Assembly: GCF_051020955.1 (NCBI RefSeq)
Contig: NW_027476395.1
Coordinates: 186,001 to 250,000 of the forward strand
Direction: 5' to 3'
Source: Megalopta genalis
Lineage: Eukaryota > Arthropoda > Insecta > Hymenoptera > Halictidae
DNA: 64,000 nt
Part shown: piece by piece, positions 55,001 through 64,000 of the stretch
How the letters are laid out: each line of letters opens with the position of its first letter
How positions within the stretch are numbered: the stretch's first letter is position 1
Notes under the pieces: generated by a model
Database searches by the model: none
What the model saw: only the letters and a program-made list of their open reading frames with translations
Told to the model about the DNA's origin: nothing
Translations under genes and position numbers: made by a program

Positions 55001-55395
55001 ATATGTGATATAGCTACAAATGCAGGCGAAACAAACGAGTTAGCATCAAATCCATGCGAAACACATGATTTAGCTTGAAATTCATGCGAAACACATGGTT
55101 TAGCTACATATTCTAACGAAACAAATGGCTTACCTTTTGATACTTGTGATAAACATGATCTAGTTTCAAATTCAGGCGAAACTAACGAGTTAGCTTCAAA
55201 TTCATGCGAAACACATGATTTAGCTTCTATTCAATGCGAAGTTGAAGGCTTAGCTTCAAAGCCATGCGAAATAAATGATTTAGCTTGAAACACTTGGGAT
55301 GTAAGTGATATAGCTTCAAATGCAGACGAATCAAACGAGTTAGCTTCAAATCCATGCGATACATTTCATTTAGCTTCAATTCGATACGAAGTAGA
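52092..55395 (+). repeat. 3.3-kb tandem unit S1
   Basis: Positions 52092 to about 53658 match 55396-56962 (offset 3304), and about 53809-55032 match 56955-58186 (offset 3154, overlapping by homology). S1 therefore carries one 150-bp HOR, about 53659-53808, that S2 and S3 lack. It retains the uninterrupted sequence at 55033-55056, which in S2 is replaced by the inverted island. S1 has GAGCTACATCC where S2 and S3 have GAGTTACATCC. Confidence 0.88.
55033..55056 (+). other. Uninterrupted counterpart of the inverted-island site
   Basis: The left flank of the island (to 58186) corresponds to sequence ending at 55032, and the right flank (from 60564) corresponds to sequence starting at 55057. The intervening 24 bases are normal m3-m4 sequence (CGAGTTAGCATCAAATCC is within it). 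Comparison shows that the island replaced less than one monomer. Confidence 0.85.
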
Positions 55396-58186
55396 AGGCT
55401 TAGCTACAAATCCATGCGAAACAAATGATTTAGGTTCAGATACTTGCGATATAAGTGATATAGCTTCAAATGAAGGGGAAAAAACGAGTTAGCATCAAAT
55501 CCATGCAAAACACATGATTTAGCTTCAAATCAATGCGATGGAGAAGGTTTAGTTTCAAATTCAAGCGAAACACATGATTTAGCTTCAAATCAATGCGATG
55601 TAGAAGGTTTAGCTTCAAATCCATGCGAAATAAATGATTTAGCTTCAAACACTTGGGATGTAAGTGATATAGCTTCAAATGCAGACGAATCAAACGAGTT
55701 AGCTTCAAATACATGCGATACATTTCATTTAGCTTCAAATCGATACGAAGTAGAAGGCTTAGCTACAAATCCATGCGAAACAAATGATTTAGGTTCAGAT
55801 ACTTGCGATATAAGTGATATAGCTTCAAATGCAGGGGAAAAAACGAGTTAGCATCAAATCCATGCAAAACACATGATTTAGCTTCAAATCAATGCGATGC
55901 AGAAGGTTTAGCTTCAAATCCAAGCGAAACACATGATTTAGCTTCAAATCGATACGAAGTAGAAGGCTTAGCTTCAAATCCATGCGAAAAAAAAAATTTA
56001 GATTCAAACAATTGAGATATAAGTGATATAGCTTCAAATGCAGCCGAAGCAAACGAGTTAACTTCAAATCCAAGCGAATCACATGATTTAGCTTCAAATC
56101 AATGCGATGTAGAAGATTTAGATACAAATTCATGCGAAACAAATGATTTAGCTTCAAACAATTGGGATATACGTGATATACCTTCAAATGCTGACGAATC
56201 AAACGAGTTAGCTTCAAAATCCATGCGATACATATCATTTAACTTCAAATCGATACGAAGTACAAGGCTTAGCTTCAAATACATGCGAAAAAAAATGATT
56301 TAGATTCAGATACTTGCGATATAAGTGATATAGCTTCAAATGCCGTCGAAACTAACGAGTTAGCATCAAATCCATGCAAAACACATGATTTAGCTTCAAA
56401 TCAATGCCTGTGCAGAAGTTTTAGCTTCAAATCCAAGCGAAACACATGATTTAGCTTCAAATCAATGCGATGTAGAAGGTTTAGCTTCAAATCCATGCGA
56501 AACAAATGATTTAGCTTCAAACACTTGCGATATAAGTGATATAGCTTCAAATGCAGGCGAAACTAACGAGTTAGCTTCAAATCCATGCGATGCAGAAGGT
56601 TTAGCTTCAAATCCAAGCGAAACACATGATTTAGCTTCAAATTAATACGATGTAGAAGGTTTAGCTTCAAATCCAAGCGAAACAAATGATTTAGCTTCAA
56701 ACAATTGGGATATAAGTGATATAGCTTCATATGCAGGGGAAACAAACGAGTTACATCCAACTCCATGCGAAACACATGAATTAGCTTCATATCAATACGA
56801 AGTAGCAGGCTTAGCTTCACATCCATGCGAAACAAATGATTTAGGTTCAGATACTTGCGATATAAGTGATATAGATTCAAATGCAGGAGAAACAAACGTG
56901 ATAGCCTCAAATACATGCGAAGCAAGTGATTTAGCTGCAAATCAATGCGATGTAGAAGGTTTGCCTTCAAATACATGCGAAACAAATGATTTAGCTTCAA
57001 ACACATGGGGTATAATTGATATAGCTTCAAATGCAGGGGAAACGAACGAGTTAGCATCAAATCCATGCAAAACACATGATTTAGCTTCAAATCAATGCGA
57101 TGCAGAAGGTTTAGCTTCAAATCCATGCGAAACAAATGATTTAGCTTCAAACAATTCAGGTATAAGTGATATAGCTTCAAATGCAGCCGAAGCAAACGAG
57201 TTAGCTTCAAATCCAAGCGAATCACATGATTTAGCTTCAAATCAATGCGATGTAGAAGGTTTAGATTCAAATCCATGCGAAGCAAATGATTTAGATTCAG
57301 ATACTTGCGATATAAGTGATATAGCTCCAAAAGCCGTCGAAACTAACGAGTTAGCATCAAATCCATGCAAAACACATGATTTAGCTTCAAATAAATGCCC
57401 GTGCAGAAGGTTTAGCTTCAAATCCATGCGAAACAAATGATTTAGCTTCAAACAATTGAGATATAAGTGATATAGCTTTAATTGCAGCCGATGCAAACCA
57501 GTTAGCTTCAAATACAAGCAAATCACATGATTTAGCTTCAAATCAATGCCTGTGCAGAAGGTTTAGATTCAAATCTATGCGAAACAAATGATTTAGCTTC
57601 AAACAATTGAGATATAAGTGATAAAGCTTCAAATGCTGACGAATCAAACGAGTTAGCTTCAAAATCCATGCGATACATACCATTTAACTTCAAATTGATA
57701 CGAAGTAGAAGGCTTAGCTTCAAATCCATGCGAAACAAATGATTTAGATTCAGATACTTGCGATATAAGTTTTATAACTCCAAATGCCGTCGGAACTAAC
57801 GAGTTAGCATCAAATCCATGCAAAACACATGATTTAGCTTCAAATCAATGCGATGTAGAAGGTTTAGCTTCAAATCCATGCGAACCAAAAGACTTAGGTT
57901 CAGATACTTGCGATATAAGTGATATAGCTTCAAATGCAGACGAAACAAACGAGTTAGCTTCAAATCCATGCAAAACACATGATTTTTCTTCAAATACTTG
58001 CGATATAAGTGATATAGCTTCAAATGCAGACCAAACAAACGAGTTAGCTACAAGTCCAAACGAAACACATGATTTAGCTTCGAATCAATGCGATGTAGAA
58101 TGTTTAGCTTCAAATCCATGCGACACAAATGATTTAGCTTCAGATACTTGCGATATATGTGATATAGCTACAAATGCAGGCGAAAC
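55396..58186 (+). repeat. 3.15-kb tandem unit S2, interrupted by the inverted island
   Basis: This is the second copy of the 3.3-kb unit, missing one 150-bp HOR relative to S1. It shares with S3 the private changes GAGTTACATCC (56750, 62256) and CAATTCAGGTATAAG (where S1 has CAATTGAGGTATAAG). It stops at the island, and the remainder of the unit continues at 60564-60902. Confidence 0.88.
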
Positions 58187-60563
58187 GAAAGCTGATTCGT
58201 GTATTTCGCATGAATCTGAAGCTAAATTGTTCATTTCGCATAAATTTGAATCTAAATCTTTTGTTTAACATCGCTATTTCGCACGAATTTGAAGCTAAAT
58301 CGAGTGTTTCGCATGATATTGAAGCTAAATCGTATGTTTCGCGTTGATTTAAAGCTAATTCGTGTATTTCGCATGAATCTGAAGCTAAACTGTTCATTTC
58401 GCATCAATTTGAAGCTAAATCGTTTGATTAAAAACGCTATTTCGCACGAATTTGAAGCGAAATCGTGTATATCGCATCATATTGATGCTAAATCGTATGT
58501 TTCGCGTGAATTTGAAGCTGATTCGTGTATTTCGCGTAAATCTGAAGCTAAATTGTTCATTTCGCATCAATTTGAAGCTAAATCGTTTGTTTAAAATCGC
58601 TATTTCGCACGAATTTGAAGCGAAATCGTGTGTTTCGCATTATATTGGAGCTGAATCGTATGTTTCGCGTTGGTTTAAAGCTGATTCGTGTATTTCGCAT
58701 GAATCTGAAGCTAAATTGTTCATATCGCATCAATTTGAAGCTAAATCGTTTGTTAAAAACCGCTATTTCGCACGAATTTGAAGCGAAATATTGTGTTTCG
58801 CATTATTTTGGAGCTAAATCGTATGTTTCGCGTTGATTTAAAGCTGATTCGTGTATTTCGCATGAATCTGAAGCTAACTTGTGTTCATTTCGCATCAATT
58901 TGAAGCTAAATCGTTTGTTTAAAAACGCTATTTCGCACGAATTTGAAGCGAAATCGTGTGTTTCGCATGATATTGAAGCTAAGTCGTATGTTTCGCGTTG
59001 ATTTAAAGCTGATTCGTGTATCTCGCATGAATCTGAAGCTAAATTGTTCATTTCGCATAAATTTGAATCTAAATCTTTTGTTTAAAATCGCTATTTCGCA
59101 CGAATTTGAAGCGAAATCGATTGTTTCGCATGATATTGAAGCTAAATCGTATGTTTCGCAATGATATAAAGTTAATTCGCGTATTTCGCATGAATCTGAA
59201 GCTAAACTGTTCATTTCGCATCAATTTGAATCTAAATCGTTTGTTTAAAATCGCTATTTCGCACGAATTTGAAGCGAAATAGTGTATATCGCATGATTTT
59301 GAATCTAAATCGTATGTTTCGCGTTGATTTAAAGCTAATTCGTGTATTTCGTATGAATCTAAAGTTAAATTGTTCATTTCGCATGAATTTGAAGCGAAAT
59401 CGATTATTTAAAAACACTATTTCGCACGAATTTGAAGCGGAATCGTGTATATCGCCTGATATTGGAGCTAGATCGTATGTTTCGCGTTGATTTAAAACTA
59501 ATTCGTGTATTTCGTATGAATCTGAAGTGAAATTGTTCATTTCGCATGAATTTGAAGCGAAATCGATTATTTAAAATCGTTATTTCGCACGGATTTGAAG
59601 CGAAATCGTGTGTTTCGCATGACATTGAAGCTAAATCGTATGTTTCGCGTGAATTTGAAGCTGATTCGTGTATTTCGCATGAATCTGAATTTAATTTGTT
59701 CATTTCGCATGAATTTGAAGCGAAATCGATTATTTAAAATCGTTATTTCGCACGGATTTGAAGCGAAATCGTGTGTTTCGCATGATATTGAAGCTAAATC
59801 GTATGTTTCGCGTTGATTTAAAGCTGATTCGTGTATTTCGCATGAATCTGAAGCTAAACTGTTCATTTCGCATCAATTTGAAGCTAAATCGTTTGTTTAA
59901 AAACGCTATTTCGCACGATTTTGAAGCGAAATCGTGTATATCGCATGATATTGAAGCTAAATCGTATGTTTCTCGTGAATTTGAAGCTGATTCGTGTATT
60001 TCGCATGAATCTGAAGCTAAATTGTCCATTTCGCATGAATTTGAAGCTAAATCGTTTGTTTAAAATCGCTATTTCTCACGAATTCGAAGCGAAATCGTGT
60101 ATATCGCATGATATTGGAGCTAAATCGTATGTTTCGCGTGAATTTGAAGCTGATTCGTGTATTTCGCGTAAATCTGAAGCTAAATTGTTCATTTCGCATA
60201 AATTTGAAGCTAAATCTTTTGTTTAAAATCGCTATTTCGCACGAATTTGAAGCGAAATCGAGAGTTTCGCTTGATATCGAAGCTAAATCGTATGTTTCGC
60301 ATTGATATAAAGCTAATTCGTGTATTTCGCATGAATCTGAAGCTAAACTGTTCATTTCGCATCAATTTGAAGCTAAATCGTTTGTTTAAAAACACTATTT
60401 CGGACGAATTTGAAGCGAAATCGTGTATATCGCATGATATTGAAGCTAAATCGTATGTTTCGCGTTGATTTAAAGCTGATTCGTGTATTTCGCATGAATC
60501 TGAAGCTAAACTGTTCATTTCGCATGAATTTGAAGCGAAATCGATTATTTAAAATCGTTATTT
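58187..60563 (-). repeat. Inverted satellite island with 163-bp HOR (class 3)
   Basis: About 2.38 kb read in the opposite orientation to all flanking sequence: the plus strand shows TTTCGC and GAAGCTAAAT where flanks show GCGAAA and ATTTAGCTTC. The landmark TTTCGCACGAATTTG (or a one-base variant) has its GCAC at 58281, 58444, 58607, 58770, 58935, 59098, 59261, 59424, 59587, 59750, 59913, 60076, 60239 and 60402. All spacings are 163 except one of 165. Each HOR has five 30-bp monomers plus 13 bp (TTTAAAAACGCTA type). All five monomers carry GCGAAA on the minus strand, unlike classes 1 and 2. Overlapping open frames of about 100 codons repeat every 163 bp in a rotating phase and are not genes. 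Confidence 0.95.
58265..58277 (-). repeat. 13-bp insertion that distinguishes the class 3 HOR
   Basis: The first of about 15 copies, here TTTAACATCGCTA; later ones read TTTAAAAACGCTA, TTTAAAATCGCTA or TTTAAAATCGTTA. On the minus strand it reads TAGCGTTTTTAAA and sits inside one monomer, just after GCGAAA, making a 43-bp monomer. It resembles a shortened TTTAGCTTCAAA box, so it may be the remnant of a deleted monomer; that origin is inference. Confidence 0.85.
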
Positions 60564-60568
60564 CGAAA
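60561..60568. other. Right inversion junction, palindromic TTTCGAAA
   Basis: The inverted monomer is cut after TTTCG and continues straight into AAAC of a forward monomer. The junction therefore makes the palindrome TTTCGAAA, joining the minus-strand and plus-strand forms of the same GCGAAA core. This fits a join at shared CG bases. The left junction (58184-58191, AACGAAAG) also lies at a GCGAAAC core. Confidence 0.8.
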
Positions 60569-63500
60569 CACATGATTTAGCTTGAAATTCATGCGAAACA
60601 CATGGTTTAGCTACATATTCTAACGAAACAAATGGCTTACCTTTTGATACTTGTGATAAACATGATCTAGTTTCAAATTCAGGCGAAACTAACGAGTTAG
60701 CTTCAAATTCATGCGAAACACATGATTTAGCTTCTATTCAATGCGAAGTTGAAGGCTTAGCTTCAAAGCCATGCGAAATAAATGATTTAGCTTGAAACAC
60801 TTGGGATGTAAGTGATATAGCTTCAAATGCAGACGAATCAAACGAGTTAGCTTCAAATCCATGCGATACATTTCATTTAGCTTCAATTCGATACGAAGTA
60901 GAAGGCTTAGCTACAAATCCATGCGAAACAAATGATTTAGGTTCAGATACTTGCGATATAAGTGATATAGCTTCAAATGAAGGGGAAAAAACGAGTTAGC
61001 ATCAAATCCATGCAAAACACATGATTTAGCTTCAAATCAATGCGATGGAGAAGGTTTAGTTTCAAATTCAAGCGAAACACATGATTTAGCTTCAAATCAA
61101 TGCAATGTAGAAGGTTTAGCTTCAAATCCATGCGAAATAAATGATTTAGCTTCAAACACTTGGGATGTAAGTGATATAGCTTCAAATGCAGACGAATCAA
61201 ACGAGTTAGCTTCAAATCCATGCGATACATTTCATTTAGCTTCAAATCGATACGAAGTAGAAGGCTTAGCTACAAATCCATGCGAAACAAATGATTTAGG
61301 TTCAGATACTTGCGATATAAGTGATATAGCTTCAAATGCAGGGGAAAAAACGAGTTAGCATCAAATCCATGCAAAACACATGATTTAGCTTCAAATCAAT
61401 GCGATGCAGAAGGTTTAGCTTCAAATCCAAGCGAAACACATGATTTAGCTTCAAATCGATACGAAGTAGAAGGCTTAGCTTCAAATCCATGCGAAAAAAA
61501 AATTTAGATTCAAACAATTGAGATATAAGTGATATAGCTTCAAATGCAGCCGAAGCAAACGAGTTAACTTCAAATCCAAGCGAATCACATGATTTAGCTT
61601 CAAATCAATGCGATGTAGAAGATTTAGATACAAATTCATGCGAAACAAATGATTTAGCTTCAAACAATTGGGATATACGTGATATACCTTCAAATGCTGA
61701 CGAATCAAACGAGTTAGCTTCAAAATCCATGCGATACATATCATTTAACTTCAAATCGATACGAAGTACAAGGCTTAGCTTCAAATACATGCGAAAAAAA
61801 ATGATTTAGATTCAGATACTTGCGATATAAGTGATATAGCTTCAAATGCCGTCGAAACTAACGAGTTAGCATCAAATCCATGCAAAACACATGATTTAGC
61901 TTCAAATCAATGCCTGTGCAGAAGTTTTAGCTTCAAATCCAAGCGAAACACATGATTTAGCTTCAAATCAATGCGATGTAGAAGGTTTAGCTTCAAATCC
62001 ATGCGAAACAAATGATTTAGCTTCAAACACTTGCGATATAAGTGATATAGCTTCAAATGCAGGCGAAACTAACGAGTTAGCTTCAAATCCATGCGATGCA
62101 GAAGGTTTAGCTTCAAATCCAAGCGAAACACATGATTTAGCTTCAAATTAATACGATGTAGAAGGTTTAGCTTCAAATCCAAGCGAAACAAATGATTTAG
62201 CTTCAAACAATTGGGATATAAGTGATATAGCTTCATATGCAGGGGAAACAAACGAGTTACATCCAACTCCATGCGAAACACATGAATTAGCTTCATATCA
62301 ATACGAAGTAGCAGGCTTAGCTTCACATCCATGCGAAACAAATGATTTAGGTTCAGATACTTGCGATATAAGTGATATAGATTCAAATGCAGGAGAAACA
62401 AACGTGATAGCCTCAAATACATGCGAAGCAAGTGATTTAGCTGCAAATCAATGCGATGTAGAAGGTTTGCCTTCAAATACATGCGAAACAAATGATTTAG
62501 CTTCAAACACATGGGGTATAATTGATATAGCTTCAAATGCAGGGGGAAACGAACGAGTTAGCATCAAATCCATGCAAAACACATGATTTAGCTTCAAATC
62601 AATGCGATGCAGAAGGTTTAGCTTCAAATCCATGCGAAACAAATGATTTAGCTTCAAACAATTCAGGTATAAGTGATATAGCTTCAAATGCAGCCGAAGC
62701 AAACGAGTTAGCTTCAAATCCAAGCGAATCACATGATTTAGCTTCAAATCAATGCGATGTAGAAGGTTTAGATTCAAATCCATGCGAAACAAATGATTTA
62801 GATTCAGATACTTGCGATATAAGTGATATAGCTACAAAAGCCGTCGAAAATAACGAGTTAGCATCAAATCCATGCAAAACACATGATTTAGCTTCAAATA
62901 AATGCCTGTGCAGAAGGTTTAGCTTCAAATCCATGCGAAACAAATGATTTAGCTTCAAACAATTGAGATATAAGTGATATAGCTTTAAATGCAGCCGAAG
63001 CAAACCAGTTAGCTTCAAATACAAGCAAATCACATGATTTAGCTTCAAATCAATGCGATGTAGAAGGTTTAGATTCAAATCTATGCGAAACAAATGATTT
63101 AGCTTCAAACAATTGAGATATAAGTGATATAGCTTCAAATGCTGACGAATCAAACGAGTTAGCTTCATAATCCATGCGATACATATCATTTAACTTCAAA
63201 TCGATACGAAGTAGAAGGCTTAGCTTCAAATCCCATGCGAAACAAATGATTTAGATTCAGATACTTGCGATATAAGTTTTATAGCTCCAAATGCCGTCGG
63301 ATCTAACGAGTTATCATCAAATCCATGCAAAACACATGATTTAGCTTCAAATCAATGCGATGTAAAAAGGTTTAGCTTCAAATCCATGCGAAACAAATGA
63401 TTTAGTTTCAGAAACTTTGCGATATAAGTGATATAGCTTCAAATGCAGACGAAGCAAACGAGTTAGCTTCAAATCCATGCGAAACACATGACTGAGTTTC

Positions 63501-64000
63501 AAACCAATGCGATGTGGAAGGCTTAGGTTCAAATCAATGCGATGTAGTAGGATTAGCTTCAAATCCATGCGAAATAAATGATTTAGCTTCAAACACTTGG
63601 GATGTAAGTGATATAGCTTTAAATGCAGACGAATCAAACGAGTTAGCTTCAAATCCATGCGATACATTTCATTTATCTTCAAATTGATACGAAGTAGAAG
63701 GCTTAGCTTCACATCCATGCGAAACCAATGATTTAGCTTCAGATACTTGCGATATAAGTGATATAGCATCAAATGCGGGCGAAACGAACGAGTTAGCTTC
63801 AAATCCATGCTAAGGAAATGATTTAGCTTCAAACAATTGAGATATAAGTGATATAGCTTCAAATGCTGACGAATCAAACGAGTTAGCTTCAAAATCCATG
63901 CGATACATATCATTTAACTTCAAATCGATACGAAGTAGAAGGCTTAGCTTCAAATCCATGCGAAACAAATGATTTAGATTCAGATACTTGCGATATAAGT
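60564..64000 (+). repeat. Class 1 HOR domain beyond the island, including unit S3
   Basis: This resumes as a copy of the sequence from 55057 (offset 5507). S3 proper starts near 60903 and can be followed to about 62960, with more divergence toward the right. Offsets shift by one base at an A-run (nine A near 61494 against ten near 55987) and back at a G-run (five G near 62541 against four). S3 shares the 150-bp deletion with S2. From about 63000 the sequence resembles 43140-43570. It runs off the window edge. No gene is visible. Confidence 0.85.

Larger units (their letters stand above)
48001..58186 (+). repeat. Class 1 HOR domain (right)
   Basis: Class 1 HORs with one short class 2 run at about 50425-50690. 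This is a mosaic of copied segments: 44695-45305 reappears at 50037-50647 (offset 5342), about 47950-48380 reappears at 50649-51080 (offset 2699), and 42361-43030 reappears from 49266. A 29-bp m3 variant (GCAGGGGAAAAAACGAG) recurs near 48115, 50815, 52170, 52525, 55475 and 55830. No gene is visible. Confidence 0.82.
1..64000 (+). repeat. Satellite array of 30-bp monomers with 150-bp five-monomer HOR
   Basis: The whole window is tandem copies of a 30-bp A+T-rich monomer (the m1 consensus has 10 G/C in 30). Nearly every copy keeps a TTTAGCTTCAAAT box spanning the monomer junction and a TGCGA core about 12 bases further on. Sixty-base rows of sequence hold two monomers each and stay in register for long distances. 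Five variants recur in fixed order, making a 150-bp higher-order repeat; m2 (GCGATATAAGTG) and m5 (GCGATGTAGAAGG) are the easiest to follow. Occasional 29-bp and 31-bp copies shift the register. There is no stretch of unique sequence. The monomer family is unrecognised. Tandem organisation, HOR structure and segmental duplication are typical of eukaryotic centromeric or heterochromatic satellites; location and function are inference. Confidence 0.97.

Noticed and set aside
55985..55998. Poly-A run near CATGCG (9-10 A) as a retroelement tail
   Set aside because: It is a short A-run inside a monomer (GCGAAACAAATG that lost its C), shared at 51241, 52681 and 61494 by segmental duplication; no retroelement sequence precedes it.
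56898..57440. Forward open frame of 180 codons with ten-residue repeats like ASNPCETNDL, resembling a repeat protein
   Set aside because: The frame is closed by TGA, TAA or one-base indels every few hundred bases across the array, and the indels are themselves amplified. There is no signal peptide, unique domain, intron signal or non-repeat end.
58906..60518. Series of overlapping frames of about 100 codons in the inverted island, looking like a tandem gene family
   Set aside because: They recur every 163 bp in successive frames because 163 leaves remainder one when divided by three. The overlaps and identical phase pattern show an artefact of the HOR.
58187..60563. CENP-B box in the satellite
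   Set aside because: The closest form, TTCGCATGAATTTGA, matches TTCG and the spaced A of the NTTCGNNNNANNCGGGN consensus but lacks CGGG. No full box was seen in any class.
58187..60563. Island as a transposable element
   Set aside because: It consists entirely of the same satellite family in reverse, with no terminal inverted repeats, target-site duplication or coding capacity.
1..64000. CRISPR array (about 30-bp repeats)
   Set aside because: There are no unique spacers; the 30-bp units abut directly and no cas-like gene is present.

Overview
The window contains no gene that I can support. All 64 kb is one satellite DNA array built from a 30-bp monomer, roughly 2,100 copies by length. Its signature is a near-constant TTTAGCTTCAAAT box and a TGCGA core, with variable bases between them. 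An array this long and this layered points to eukaryotic heterochromatin (centromeric, pericentromeric or subtelomeric). The sequence alone does not identify the organism, and I do not recognise the monomer as a named satellite. I saw no transposon, telomere repeat, RNA gene, CRISPR or unique-sequence island.

The monomers are arranged in fives, giving a 150-bp higher-order repeat (HOR). The five variants (m1 to m5) differ mainly in the middle: CCATGCGAAACAAATGAT, ACTTGCGATATAAGTGAT, GCAGACGAAACAAACGAG, CCATGCGAAACACATGAT and CAATGCGATGTAGAAGGT. Two sister HOR classes alternate. Class 1 (GATATAAGTGATATAGC and GATGTAGAAGGTTTAGC) fills most of 1-27.2 kb and 41.3-64 kb. Class 2 (GATATACATGATTTAGC, ACTGCATGCGAAAC, GAAGTAGAAGGCTTAGC) fills about 27.2-41.3 kb and several 0.3-1.7 kb patches. 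A third class is confined to one island at 58187-60563. It lies in the opposite orientation, and its HOR is 163 bp: five 30-bp monomers, one of which carries a 13-bp insertion.

Above the HOR level the array is a mosaic of copied segments from 60 bp to more than 5 kb. The main ones are: 1-1080 copied at 3690-4769; a 5.2-5.8 kb tandem pair, 8651-13633 and 13818-19428; part of that unit again at 39582-40707; an apparently identical 960-bp tandem pair at 19185-21150; a 2.25-2.55 kb tandem pair at 43048-47866; and a 3.15-3.3 kb unit present about three times from 52092 onward. The inverted island sits inside the second of those three copies. Because the other copies are intact, the uninterrupted site is visible at 55033-55056, and the island replaces just 24 bp.

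The many long open frames are a by-product of the repeat. The monomer length is a multiple of three and the consensus has no stop in three of six frames (one forward, two reverse), so frames stay open until a mutated monomer closes them. Recurrent 29-bp and 31-bp monomers change frame and are amplified along with everything else, which argues against selection for protein. The most interesting content is the inverted 163-bp island, the interleaved HOR classes, and a duplication record clear enough to order some events.
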